Positions 29,401 through 37,962 of a DNA stretch of 64,000 nt are shown piece by piece (position 1 is the stretch's first letter; every line of letters begins with the position of its first letter). Location: assembly GCA_963843465.1 (NCBI GenBank), contig CAWJKP010000003.1:1240001-1304000 (forward strand). The letters are read 5' to 3'. The notes beneath the pieces were generated by a model. It was not told where the DNA came from. It saw only the letters and a list, made by a program, of their open reading frames with translations, and searched no databases. The position numbers were made by a program, and so were the translations under genes. This stretch comes from CAWJKP01 sp963843465. GTDB lineage: Bacteria > Planctomycetota > Planctomycetia > Pirellulales > Thermoguttaceae.

Positions 29401-30771
29401 CGTGGAACCGGCCGGGAGCTGGAGCTGATCGGCCGGCGGATCGACCAGCGTGATCGTCGGCGGCGCGTCGCGGAAGACGTCGATGGGGTGGCGGATCGGC
29501 CGGGGGTTCTCGTGGTTCAAGGCGTCGGTGCAGCGGACCTGGTAGGAGTCGTACTGCGGCCGCGTGGGGTCGTCCGGCCTCAGCAGGAGCCGGAGATCGA
29601 CGACGGCCGATTTCCCTTGGGCCTTCATCTTCAGCGCGGTACGTTGGTCGTTGCCCAGCTCGACGGAGGCCCGCTGGATTTCCTGGTTGGCCGTGGCATG
29701 GAGCGTTGCCCGGGTGCCTTCGATCGCCCGCAGGTCGCCCAGGCCGCGGACGGTCTTGGGCGCCAGGCCCGTGTAGGCCGGATAGCGGTAGTCGACCCGG
29801 GTCACGTCGATCGACAAGGCGGTCTCGACCTTGACGTGGTAGGACCGCGTCTTGCAGTCGCCGGCCACGAGATAATAGGAGAGGTCCTGCTGGAGCTCGA
29901 GGTCGTCCGGCGGCAGCTTGCCGCGGTGGCGGTAGCTGCCTTCGGGGAGCGTCATCGCGACGGCCTGATCGACGCTCTGGTGATCGGCCGTGCTGTAGTA
30001 GAGCGTGACCGGCTCGTCCGCCCGCAGGCCGTGGATCTCCGCCGAGACGGTCAACTGGTCGCCCTGGTAGGCCACCGTGTCGCCGGGGGTGACCTCGCTC
30101 AGCGTCACGCGGGTGGGCGGCTGGATGTCGGCCCAGGGCAGGATCACGCGGCTGAAGGAGACCAGGGGATTCTTGGGCGAGAAGAGCAGGTACAGGCAGG
30201 CCACCAGCAGCACGCCGGCCAGCAGGTAGCCCAGGCGGATCACCTGGACGCGGTCGACGGCCGCCTCTACTTCGACCTGGGCCACCCCTGTTGCTGCGGT
30301 CCGTTCCAGGCCAAGATAGACCCGCCGCTGGAGATCGTCGCGGACGGCCTCATCCCGGTCGCGGCGGAGGAAGAGGAAATTGATCAGGCTGTTCTTCAAC
30401 GATGGCCGGCTCTGCTCGATCACCTGGGCGGCAAAGATCGGATTGATGCGGCGCAGCACCAGCGGGACCAGCCGCTGCCAGAGGAAATAGTATCCCAGCC
30501 CGGCCGCCAGCACGAGGAACAACAGCGATCGCCCCCAGAGTCCCAGGCCGCCGGGGATCAACCACTGGTCGGCCACCGCGGCCAAGAGCAAGTAGGCCAG
30601 TGTGGCGGCGATCATGCCGATCAGGGCCGCGGAGATCTCCACCCCTTTCACCTGCCGCCGCGTCTTCTGGAGCCGCTGGTCGATCAGTGTCTCGTAGGGA
30701 TCGGCCTGTCCTTGGCCGTCCGCGGCTGGTATAAAGGGGGGGAATGTTCCACTCGCCATAACGGTCTCCAT
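26478..30771 (-). CDS. Giant membrane protein with Gln/Pro-rich minisatellite (frame disrupted)
   Basis: Reconstructed as one protein of about 1,430 aa. The N-terminus (METVMASGTFPPF, or MASGTFPPF at 30759) has three membrane helices: AALIGMIAATLAYLLLAAVA, LLFLVLAAGLGYYFLW and GYLLAGVLLVACLYLLF. A large extracytoplasmic region of beta-sandwich repeats follows (VTLSEVTPGDTVAYQGDQLT). Next are a polar disordered stretch, then about 46 copies of a QPGQQS hexapeptide, then a Gly/Ser/Gln-rich tail and a conserved helical end (DLALDYLARQLAKEKPDPRL, RLGWSRGELEKFYQQW). The domain order resembles DUF4175-like membrane proteins of planctomycetes. Frame is lost near 28865 and several times inside the minisatellite. 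Its stop TAG is part of a GTAGGTTATGC palindrome. Confidence 0.7.
27795..28645. repeat. 18-bp minisatellite encoding QPGQQS
   Basis: About 46 units of CTGCGATTGCTGACCCGG (plus strand) vary mainly at two positions (GATTG/GACTG, GCTGC/GTTGC/GCTGT). Shortened units, such as CTACTGCTGACCCGG near 28518, interrupt the period and shift the reading frame. Full 18-bp units preserve it. Confidence 0.95.
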
Positions 30772-30920
30772 CGCTTCCCCGGCCCGAGGAGGTCGAGCGG
30801 AGCTTGAGCGCAACGCTTCCGACTGGCTGCTGCCTTCATTATAAGCCGGGAAGCGCGGGGTAGAACCGATTAGCTCGGATAATTCAGGGGCGTGGCATCT
30901 CCGGCGTGCGGTGCGTCACA

Positions 30921-30983
30921 CCAGCCCGACGCGCAAACGAGGGTAACTCGTTGTCGCTCCCTCGCTTGCGCGTCGGGCTAGTG
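30921..30983. repeat. CAGCCCGACGCGCAAACGAG inverted repeat
   Basis: Arms CAGCCCGACGCGCAAACGAGG and the complement CCTCGCTTGCGCGTCGGGCT. This is a PEAQARE-family variant with GAC for GAA. Confidence 0.8.
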
Positions 30984-31424
30984 TTCGGCCGAAGAGAATC
31001 CGGTCCCCGAATGGGCCGATTCGCAGCGGCGGTGCGTCTGCGCCGCGGCCCCTTCGTTAGGGTGGTTAATTGGTCGGGGAGGGCAGCCGTCAGCGGCGCT
31101 CCTCTCCTCGATAACGGGACTTTGCGACTTGTCCAATAATGGCGGTCTCGCGCCGTTCGTCGCCAGGAACGGTAGCCCTCCGGCGAAGGCGGTCATCGAC
31201 GCTTCCTTGCTTGCGGTCATCGGCGATTCTTTGCCTGACGACGCACGTTTTCGAAAATCGATACTCCACGTTCCATCTCGGCTTTGATGTTTCCTCAACC
31301 ACCGGAGGGCTACCTCAACCGTGGACGGTGGCCAGAAGAAGTCCATCACGTAGCCTTTCGCCGCGATGCCGACCCAGCCGAGACAGGGACCGCCGACGTA
31401 CACCACCAACAACAGCGTCCGCAA
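30978..31424 (-). pseudogene. Degenerate fragment related to the terpene-cyclase-fold protein
   Basis: An open frame of 148 codons begins with a hydrophobic helix (MRTLLLVVYVGGPCLGWVGI), then VEVALRWLRKHQSRDGTWSI. The ALRWL-x-KHQ-x-DGTWS motif matches ALDWLARHQGPDGGWSL of the gene at 32583-34229, i.e. one QW-like repeat. The rest loses similarity and ends in repeat DNA (GTGFSSAEH). It is probably the decayed start of a paralogue. The remaining parts of 30814-31552 show only the PEAQARE-type repeat and no other gene. Confidence 0.45.
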
Positions 31425-31552
31425 GCTGTACTGGAACCTGCGGCGCTTAGGCGCCGCGCGACGGGTCGAAGTTCTGACTCGGTGATACGATATTCTACGT
31501 CAACGCATGGTGGCATTGGCTCTGCCAGTGTACGGCCCCGTCCCCTGATCTC

Positions 31553-32326
31553 TCACTTCAGCTCAAACGTGACGGAAACCGAAGCACGGATGGATATCTT
31601 GCCCAGGGCCATCGACTGGAGATCCTCGCCGCCTGATCCACGCGTGTCCTGGATCACATTCTGCGCCATCCCTCCTCCATACCGCCCGAAACCCCATCCG
31701 GACCAACTGGAGAAGTACCAGGCCCCCCCTCCGCCGCCATAGCCCTCGTTGATCGCCATCGGCCTGCCGAGGGTGCATCCCAGCACGGCCGCCATCTTCT
31801 CCGCCTTTTCCTTCGCCGCTTTCAGCGCCAGCTCGCGGGCCGACTCTCGGTGCTGCTTGAATTGGGTGGTCTGGAACTCGACCCCGTTGACATGGTTCAC
31901 GCCGGCCTCCAACATCCCGGAGATCAGCGCCTCCACCTGTCCCGGATCGGATAGCGTCACCACGAACAGGTTGCGAGTCACGTACCCGATCGGCGCCTCG
32001 TCGCGGGCGAAATCCGTGTACGGCTGGTTCCTGTACACCGGCTCGACAGACAGGTAGTCGGTCTGGACTTCCTTCGCAGGCACGCCGCACGCCTTCAGCA
32101 CGGCAGCCGCCTTCTTCCAGATCGCCATGTTCTTTTGCCTCGCCGCCAGCAGCTTCGTATCCCGCGTCTCGATGCCGAGATTGAGGATGATCTTGTCGGG
32201 TTTGGCGTAAACCAGCGCCTCGCCGGTGACGGTGATCTTCGCTTGGTCGGCGCCGGGAGACGGCTCGGCCGCGAGCGCCGAGGCCGCGAACGCACCGAGG
32301 CAGGCCGCTGCGAGCAGGTTTCTCAT
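31553..32326 (-). CDS. Periplasmic SIMPL-domain (DUF541) protein
   Basis: 257 aa with signal peptide MRNLLAAACLGAFAASALA. The SIMPL/DUF541 domain starts at ITVTGEALVYAKPDKIILNL and contains VQTDYLSVEPVY, VTRNLFVVTLSDPGQ and ARELALKAAKEKAEKMA. A Gly/Trp/Tyr-rich insert (YGGGGGAWYFSSWSGWGFGR) precedes the last strand. Family members form oligomeric periplasmic or outer-membrane-associated shells with poorly known, stress-related roles. It is a single gene with intergenic space on both sides. Confidence 0.92.
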   Translation of the reverse strand: MRNLLAAACLGAFAASALAAEPSPGADQAKITVTGEALVYAKPDKIILNLGIETRDTKLLAARQKNMAIWKKAAAVLKACGVPAKEVQTDYLSVEPVYRNQPYTDFARDEAPIGYVTRNLFVVTLSDPGQVEALISGMLEAGVNHVNGVEFQTTQFKQHRESARELALKAAKEKAEKMAAVLGCTLGRPMAINEGYGGGGGAWYFSSWSGWGFGRYGGGMAQNVIQDTRGSGGEDLQSMALGKISIRASVSVTFELK

Positions 32327-32490
32327 GGGTCAGTCCTTTCGGCGAAACAGGGGAAGGCATTCGTGGACGCGCCCATTATAGCAAGTGCGGCGTGGCCCCC
32401 GTGTAACGGACCTGTAACGGCTTGCCACGCGTTGAGAACGAATACATTCTTCGACACGGTAACAACCGAATTGAGTTCCACTATAACGAG

Positions 32491-32580
32491 AACCGCGGAT
32501 TACGCGGATGCCGCGGATAAAAGGACAAAGACGGCTGGCGTCACGTTCCCATCCGCATAATCCGCGTTATCCGCGGTTCG
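32491..32580. repeat. AACCGCGGATTACGCGGAT inverted repeat
   Basis: Arms AACCGCGGATTACGCGGATG and ATCCGCGTTATCCGCGGTT. The right arm ends 2-3 nt past the stop codon of the gene starting at 34229. Confidence 0.8.
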
Positions 32581-32582
32581 AT

Positions 32583-34229
32583 TTACTTCTTCTCCGTGGG
32601 TTTCCGCTCGCCCTTGGCGGCGGCGGCCTGCTCCGGGGAGGCCGCGGTGGCGATCGACAGGTCGGCCAGGGCCGCCCCGCCTTCCATGTCGTGATAGAGC
32701 GGCAGATAGCGATAGGGGACCTCCAGGGTCAGCGCCGAGAGACTGGTCATCATCAGCCGCCCGCCCTGGCTGCCCCAGGGGTCCTTGGGCCGGTCGGGGT
32801 CCCAACTGCCGGAAGCACAACCCTTGGTCGCCTGCGATTGGGCCAGTATCCGCCGCATGCGGCGGTTCCACTGGTCCCATGCCGGCCCCTGCTGGTTGTG
32901 CATCACCTGGGCCGCGTAGTACCAGTAATAGACGTTGCGGGCCTCGATGGCGGGCAGGTTGGCCATCAGGAAGGCCGTCCCCTCGACGATCCGCGGATCG
33001 CCCCGGCTGGCTCCCAGGTACTGCGTACACAAGAGCCCCACCGCCGTCATGGTGTCGGACGCGGGACGGTCGGGCCGGTAGGAAAACAGCCCCTTCGAGG
33101 TTCCCTTGCCCACGCTGTCCAACCACTTGCGGGCCCGCTCCAGCGACGCGGGCTCGACCTTGAGTCCGGCCATCAGGCCGCTCTTCAGGGCCATCACCTG
33201 CCAGCCGGAGACCGACGTGTCGCCGCCCTGCTGGCGATGCGCGTACCACCAGCCGCCGGTCTCCGGGTCCTGGCCGACCTCGATGAAGTGCAGCGCCGCC
33301 TGGGCCGGGAGGCGGAGCCGGCTGTCAGCGGTCATGCCGTAGGCCTCGCACAGCGCGATCGTGGCTAGGCCGTGCGAGTACATCTGCGATCCGCCCGCCG
33401 AGAGATCGCCCGTCGGCTTCTGGTGGCCGACGAGCCAGGCCAGCGCTGCTCTAACAACTTTCTGGTAGTGGCAGCGGCGCTCGTGCGTCTGCCCCGCCGC
33501 CAAAAAGGGCAGCAGTCCCATGGCGGTGGCGGCGGCTTCACAGTGAGAGTCGCCCACTCCCGTGCAACTGGGGTCTTTGCACCGATTGTGAAAGTCCAGC
33601 GACCAGCCGCCGTCGGGACCCTGGTGCCGGGCCAGCCAATCCAAAGCCAGCGCGACCGCGCGATCGCTGTCGCGGATGCGGCCCGAGCCGTCAGGGACGC
33701 CCTTCGGTCGTCCAAGGGTGCGAAAGCCGAAACCGGGGCCGCCGATGCCGAATTGGTCGCCGTCGCCCTTCCCCGGCCCTGCGATGCTGATGCCCGGCAA
33801 CATCGGGCCCAAGCCCAAACCGGACGCGCCGATAGCGGCCCAGCCGATGGTTGCGCTCGCTCGCCCGTCCGTCCGTCCGCCGCCGGAGCTTGGCTCGGGC
33901 GCGAGGTCGCCGCCATCCGGGTTGCCGTCAGGCTCCCCCAGCGGTTGCGAAGTCGGGGTCAGGGTCGGAAAATCCTCAGAAAGATCCGGCGGCGCAGGCG
34001 TGTCGTCGGAGAAGGCGACCATTTTCACCGGCTCGGCCGGCGGCTCCTCCTGCGCGAACGACGCGATGCTGACCGCATCGCCCAGCGGCGGACGCGGCGA
34101 GATGGTTCCCAGCGTCAAGGCCAGCGTGAGGAACAAGATCGCGTGGAAGAGCGTGCTGGCCGCGTAAGAGAAAAGGCATTCCCGCGGGCTCTCTTCAACG
34201 TCATCGACGTGACATTCGACGTACGACAT
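32583..34229 (-). CDS. Membrane-anchored prenyltransferase/squalene-oxidase-repeat protein
   Basis: 548 aa. Residues 1-45 include one membrane helix (LFHAILFLTLALTLGTI). A Pro/Asp/Gly-rich linker (45-180) follows, then an alpha/alpha toroid from about 195 with repeats ALALDWLARHQGPDGGWSLD, ALAWLVGHQKPTGD, ALHFIEVGQDPETGGWWYAH and ARKWLDSVGKG. The DxDD catalytic motif of squalene-hopene cyclase is absent, and the N-terminal anchor is typical of planctomycete proteins of unknown function that merely share this fold. It should not be annotated as a hopanoid enzyme. A decayed relative lies upstream at 30978. Confidence 0.85.
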   Translation of the reverse strand: MSYVECHVDDVEESPRECLFSYAASTLFHAILFLTLALTLGTISPRPPLGDAVSIASFAQEEPPAEPVKMVAFSDDTPAPPDLSEDFPTLTPTSQPLGEPDGNPDGGDLAPEPSSGGGRTDGRASATIGWAAIGASGLGLGPMLPGISIAGPGKGDGDQFGIGGPGFGFRTLGRPKGVPDGSGRIRDSDRAVALALDWLARHQGPDGGWSLDFHNRCKDPSCTGVGDSHCEAAATAMGLLPFLAAGQTHERRCHYQKVVRAALAWLVGHQKPTGDLSAGGSQMYSHGLATIALCEAYGMTADSRLRLPAQAALHFIEVGQDPETGGWWYAHRQQGGDTSVSGWQVMALKSGLMAGLKVEPASLERARKWLDSVGKGTSKGLFSYRPDRPASDTMTAVGLLCTQYLGASRGDPRIVEGTAFLMANLPAIEARNVYYWYYAAQVMHNQQGPAWDQWNRRMRRILAQSQATKGCASGSWDPDRPKDPWGSQGGRLMMTSLSALTLEVPYRYLPLYHDMEGGAALADLSIATAASPEQAAAAKGERKPTEKK

Positions 34230-34299
34230 GGTATTGCCTCCTGTCGTTCCTTCCGCCAGAGATTCGGGAGGTCGGGCCGCAATTATTCCCGTTTTCCCC

Positions 34300-34352
34300 G
34301 TACTCCTCTCGCTCCGCGAGAGGCGTTACGTCACGCGGAGCGTGACCAGTAC
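34300..34352. repeat. GTACTC...CAGTAC inverted repeat
   Basis: Third copy of the GTACTCCTCTCGCTCCGCGA family; the right end shows GACCAGTAC for GACGAGTAC. It lies between two minus-strand genes. Confidence 0.8.
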
Positions 34353-34356
34353 GGGA

Positions 34357-34830
34357 CTACCATCGCTGGGCCAGCAGCCAGACGGTCAGGGCCAGGCCGA
34401 TGAGGATGATCATCCGGCGGACGTTCTTCTGGCCGATCCGCTGCGCAGTGCCCGCGCCCGCGTAGCCGCCGAAGATCGCGCCGGCGGCCATCAACAAGGC
34501 GATGTCCCAGCGGACCAGCCCCTTGGCCACAAACAGCGCGGCGGCGATGCCGTTGATGCACATGCCGTTGAGATTCTTCAGGGCGTTCATGTGGTGGATG
34601 TTGGTCAGGCCCAACAGTCCGAAGGCCGCCAGCATGAGGATGCCGATGCCCGCGCCGAAGTAGCCGCCGTAGACGCCCACGGCGAACTGGATCACCAGCA
34701 CCGTTGCCCAGCGAGCCCGCGACGCCGTAGGAGCCGCGTCGCGATAAGCTGATGGATTCGTTTCTTGTGGTGCAGGCGTCTCGCCTGCAATTTCCGCGCA
34801 GGCGGGACGCCTGCACCACAAAGTGTTCAT
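34357..34830 (-). CDS. TauE/SafE (sulfite exporter) family permease, C-terminal half
   Basis: 157 aa with four predicted helices: VLVIQFAVGVYGGYFGAGIG, ILMLAAFGLLGL, MCINGIAAALFVAKGLV/IALLMAAGAIFGGYAGAG, and MIILIGLALTVWLLAQ. YGGYFGAGIGILML is the typical second-half signature of TauE/SafE. The first ~28 residues (LWCRRPACAEIAGETPAPQE) are encoded by the palindromic repeat at 34763-34822. Its ATG overlaps the stop of the N-terminal half as ATGA. Either two half-proteins assemble, or one permease gene was split by the insertion. Confidence 0.8.
   Translation of the reverse strand: MNTLWCRRPACAEIAGETPAPQETNPSAYRDAAPTASRARWATVLVIQFAVGVYGGYFGAGIGILMLAAFGLLGLTNIHHMNALKNLNGMCINGIAAALFVAKGLVRWDIALLMAAGAIFGGYAGAGTAQRIGQKNVRRMIILIGLALTVWLLAQRW
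34763..34822. repeat. TTGTGGTGCAGGCGTCTCGC palindrome splitting the permease gene
   Basis: Arms CTTGTGGTGCAGGCGTCTCG and CGGGACGCCTGCACCACAAAG flank GCCTGCAATTTCCGCGCAGG. It lies at the junction between the two halves of the TauE/SafE permease. Confidence 0.85.
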
Positions 34831-35306
34831 CGAGTTTTTTGGCGCGACGCCTTGGAGGCCGGCTCGACAACATGGCCCCCTGCCGGCCGTCGATCCGCCG
34901 CGCCGCCGGCGGCCCGGCGGCGGAGCCAGCGGCCAAGCGGCTCTTGCACGATGAACAGCATCGTGGCCAGGAGGATCAAGAACGGCACCACGCGGGCGAA
35001 GGACGCATTGCTGGTGCTCACCAGCAGGATCGCCCCGGCGATGCCGCCCAAGAAACTGGGGATCGACAGCATCGCGATCTCGCGGCGGCTGCTTCCCAGC
35101 TCGCGGCGGTAGCCCCAGAAGCTGCTGGCGGCCCCGGGCCAGAGGGCCACGGTGCTGGTGGCGTTGGCGAATCTCGCCAACTGGCCGGCCCAGAGCAGTG
35201 CCGGAAAGGTCAGCAGCGTCCCCCCGCCGGCCACCGCGTTGACCGCCCCGCCCAGCGTCGCCGCGATGAATAGCAGAAGGCCGTGTTGCAGGTCGAGCGT
35301 GTGCAT
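34827..35306 (-). CDS. TauE/SafE family permease, N-terminal half
   Basis: 159 aa. Helices include LLLFIAATLGGAVNAVAGGG, MLSIPSFLGGIAGAILLVST and VVPFLILLATMLFIV. The first-half signature GGAVNAVAGGGTLLTFPALL is intact. After RRRAAGG the sequence becomes low complexity (DRRPAGGHVVEPASKASRQK) and stops at the ATGA overlap with the next gene. Family members move sulfite, sulfoacetate or other small anions across the inner membrane. A full TauE/SafE has both halves in one chain of ~250 aa. Confidence 0.8.
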   Translation of the reverse strand: MHTLDLQHGLLLFIAATLGGAVNAVAGGGTLLTFPALLWAGQLARFANATSTVALWPGAASSFWGYRRELGSSRREIAMLSIPSFLGGIAGAILLVSTSNASFARVVPFLILLATMLFIVQEPLGRWLRRRAAGGAADRRPAGGHVVEPASKASRQKTR

Positions 35307-35307
35307 C

Positions 35308-35445
35308 TTGGAGTGCGGCGACTTGTCGCCGCTTTCTTCAGCGGCCGGAAGCGACGGGGAAACCTATTTCTTTCACGTTAACGATTGTGTAACCGGTTGG
35401 CGGCAAATGCTCCGAAAAGCGGCGACAAGTCGCCGCACTCCAAAG
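35308..35445. repeat. GGAGTGCGGCGACTTGTCGCCGC paired palindromes
   Basis: Copies at 35308-35338 and, inverted, at 35414-35443 enclose about 75 nt. They fill most of the 412-nt gap between the divergent permease and rmlB genes; nothing else is evident there. Confidence 0.85.
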
Positions 35446-35718
35446 ATAGGGAATTCGCCCAAGACTGGTGCGGCTCGCTGCGCTCGACCCACCTTACCTG
35501 CCGGTGCTTCCGGGGTTCTCCTCGAGTGATGTCAATCGTAACAGAAATCAACCAGTACGTGCATGAAGGAGTTTGGGAAAACAGGGGCGAAGGGAGAAGC
35601 CATTGTGGTGCTGTTCCGCCCCATCTGATAAGATAACGCGCCAGATAGGCGGCGGATCGCCCAAGCCGCCAGCACCTTGCCGCAATTCCCCGGATTCACC
35701 ATTTAGCCACAGCCCGCG

Positions 35719-36783
35719 ATGTCCACGATCCTCGTTACCGGCGGTGCGGGTTTCATCGGCTCGAACTTCGTCCGCCAATGGCTCGCCGAGGAACAGGGCG
35801 AGGTGGTGAACCTGGACAAACTGACCTACGCCGGCAACCTCGATTCCTTGGCCGATGTGGCCGGCGATCCGCGCTACCACTTCGTCGAGGGGGACATCGG
35901 CGACGGACCCCTGGTCGCCGGGCTGCTCGACCGGCACCGGCCCTGGGCGGTGGTCAATTTCGCCGCTGAATCGCACGTCGATCGGTCGATCGATAGGCCG
36001 GCAGCGTTCGTCGAAACCAACGTCGTCGGCACGTTCGCCTTGCTGGAAGCCTCCCGGGCCTATTGGTCCGCCCTGGCCGAGCCCCAGCGGTCGGCATTCC
36101 GCTTCCTGCACGTCTCGACCGACGAGGTCTTCGGCTCGCTGGGGCCGACGGGCCGGTTCACGGAGGCCAGCCAGTACGCTCCCAATTCGCCCTATGCCGC
36201 CTCCAAGGCGGCGGCCGACCATTTTGTCCGGGCCTACTTCCATACCTTCGGCCTGCCGACGTTGACCACCAACTGCTCGAACAACTACGGCCCCTACCAG
36301 TTTCCTGAAAAGCTGATCCCCCTGATGATCCTCAACGCCCTGGCGGGCAAGCCGCTGCCGGTCTACGGCGACGGCCGGCAAGTGCGCGACTGGCTCTATG
36401 TCGACGACCATTGCCGGGCGATCCGCGCGGTGCTCACCGGCGGCACGCCTGGGGAGGTCTACGCAATCGGCGGCGACTGCCAGCAGACGAACCTCGACGT
36501 GGTGCGGAGCATTGCCACGATCGTCGATCAACTGCGGCCGGGACTGCCCCACGCTCCCTGCACGTCGCTAGTGAGTTTTGTGGCCGATCGTCCCGGCCAC
36601 GATCGCCGCTACGCCATCGACGCGGGCAAGATCCGCGACCGGCTCGGCTGGCGTCCGCGGGAGAATTTCGAGTCGGGCCTCCAGCGGACGGTGGCCTGGT
36701 ACCTTGACCACCCGGCCTGGATCGAGCGAGTGATCTGCGGCAAGTACCGGCTGCAGCGATTGGGATTAGGCGGCGACGGATGA
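35719..36783 (+). CDS. rmlB: dTDP-glucose 4,6-dehydratase
   Basis: 354 aa, the second step of dTDP-rhamnose (or another dTDP-6-deoxyhexose) synthesis. The NAD-binding motif GGAGFIGSNFV is at 8-18. AAESHVDRSID, the active-site HVSTDEVFGSLG (Thr-Asp-Glu) and the YAASK Tyr/Lys pair are all present, as are NCSNNYGPYQFPEKLIPLMI and GDGRQVRDWLYVDDH. Length is normal. It is followed 17 nt later by rmlA; rmlC and rmlD are not in the window, so the final sugar is undetermined. Confidence 0.97.
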   Translation: MSTILVTGGAGFIGSNFVRQWLAEEQGEVVNLDKLTYAGNLDSLADVAGDPRYHFVEGDIGDGPLVAGLLDRHRPWAVVNFAAESHVDRSIDRPAAFVETNVVGTFALLEASRAYWSALAEPQRSAFRFLHVSTDEVFGSLGPTGRFTEASQYAPNSPYAASKAAADHFVRAYFHTFGLPTLTTNCSNNYGPYQFPEKLIPLMILNALAGKPLPVYGDGRQVRDWLYVDDHCRAIRAVLTGGTPGEVYAIGGDCQQTNLDVVRSIATIVDQLRPGLPHAPCTSLVSFVADRPGHDRRYAIDAGKIRDRLGWRPRENFESGLQRTVAWYLDHPAWIERVICGKYRLQRLGLGGDG

Positions 36784-36800
36784 AGGATGAGGGATGAGAG

Positions 36801-37700
36801 ATGAGGGATGAGGGCTCAAAGCTCAAGGCTCAAAGCTGCAAGAAGGGCATCGTTCTGGCCGGCGGCGCCGGCACGCGGCTTTACCCCGTGACCCGGGCGG
36901 TGAGCAAGCAGCTCCTGCCGGTTTACGACAAGCCGATGGTCTACTACCCGCTATCCACCCTAATGCTGGCAGGGATCCGCGAGATCCTGTTGATCTCGAC
37001 TCCCGGCGACCTCGGGCTCTTCCAGCGGCTCTTGGGCGACGGCGGGCAGTTGGGCCTGCGGGTGCAGTATGTCGCGCAGCCCAAGCCGGAAGGGCTGGCC
37101 CAGGCTTTTCTCCTCGGCCGCGACTTCATCGGCCTGGACCACGTGGCCCTGGTGCTGGGCGACAACATCTTCTACGGCCAGGGCTTCCAGAGGATGCTCC
37201 ACCGCGCCGCCGCGCAGCGTGCGGGAGCCACGGTCTTCGCCTACGCGGTCAAGGACCCGGAGCGTTACGGCGTGGTCGAGTTGGACGCCGAAGGCCGGCC
37301 CCTGGCGATCGTCGAGAAGCCCAAGGAGCCGCGGTCGAATTACGCGGTGACCGGACTCTATTTTTACGACAACCAGGTGCTCCAGATCGCCGCCGGCCTG
37401 CGGCCCTCCGCCCGCGGCGAGCTGGAGATCACCAACGTCAACCGGGTCTACCTCGAGCGCGGCCAGTTGCGGGTGGAGGTCTTCGGCCGCGGCTTCGCCT
37501 GGCTGGACACGGGCACCCACGAGTCGCTGATGCAGGCGGCCAACTTCGTCGAGACCATCGAGAACCGGCAGGGGATGAAGATCGCTTGCCTGGAAGAGAT
37601 CGCCTATCGCAAGGGTTTCATCGACGCCGCGCAACTGGAGGCCCTGGCCCGCGGCCAGCCGGGCAGCTACGGGCAATACCTGCTGGACTTGTTGCGCTGA
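36801..37700 (+). CDS. rmlA: Glucose-1-phosphate thymidylyltransferase
   Basis: 299 aa, makes dTDP-glucose for RmlB. The nucleotidyltransferase signature GIVLAGGAGTRLYPVTRAVS is at 16-35, followed by KQLLPVYDKPMVYYPLSTLM, LGDNIFYGQGF, GVVELDAEGRPLAIVEKP and AWLDTGTHESLMQA. The first ~14 residues (MRDEGSKLKAQSCK) come from a low-complexity GATGAGGGAT/CAAAGCTCAAGG stretch, so the true start may differ; the conserved core begins at KKGIVLAGG. Confidence 0.96.
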   Translation: MRDEGSKLKAQSCKKGIVLAGGAGTRLYPVTRAVSKQLLPVYDKPMVYYPLSTLMLAGIREILLISTPGDLGLFQRLLGDGGQLGLRVQYVAQPKPEGLAQAFLLGRDFIGLDHVALVLGDNIFYGQGFQRMLHRAAAQRAGATVFAYAVKDPERYGVVELDAEGRPLAIVEKPKEPRSNYAVTGLYFYDNQVLQIAAGLRPSARGELEITNVNRVYLERGQLRVEVFGRGFAWLDTGTHESLMQAANFVETIENRQGMKIACLEEIAYRKGFIDAAQLEALARGQPGSYGQYLLDLLR

Positions 37701-37704
37701 GCCG

Positions 37705-37788
37705 GGAGCGGTCAGCGATCAGCAGTCAGCGATCAGCAGTCAGCGATCAGCAGTCAGCGGTCGGCGATCAGCAGTCAGCAGTCAGACT
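37705..37788. repeat. 14-bp tandem array (CAGTCAGCGATCAG)
   Basis: About five to six imperfect units of AGCAGTCAGCGATC. The array is broadly complementary to the 7-bp array at 37878-37958, so together they could form one long stem. Confidence 0.85.
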
Positions 37789-37877
37789 TTCTTCTTTCTT
37801 CCTGATGGCTGACTGCTAATAGGCTATGCTTTAGCATGGGACTACTCAGACGATGTGCCGAAGCATAACCTACCATC

Positions 37878-37958
37878 GCTGAAAGCTGAAAGCTGATAGC
37901 TGAAAGCTGATAGCTGAAAGCTGATAGCTGACCGCTGACCGCTGATAGCTGATCGCTC
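37878..37958. repeat. 7-bp tandem array (GCTGAAA/GCTGATA)
   Basis: About eleven alternating units of GCTGAAA, GCTGATA and GCTGACC ending 5 nt before the methyltransferase start. The high A/G content may also act as an unusual leader for that gene. Confidence 0.85.
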
Positions 37959-37962
37959 GCCG

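Noticed and set aside
32583..34229. Squalene-hopene cyclase
   Set aside because: Only the repeat fold matches; the DxDD acid motif is absent and the protein has an N-terminal membrane anchor and linker.
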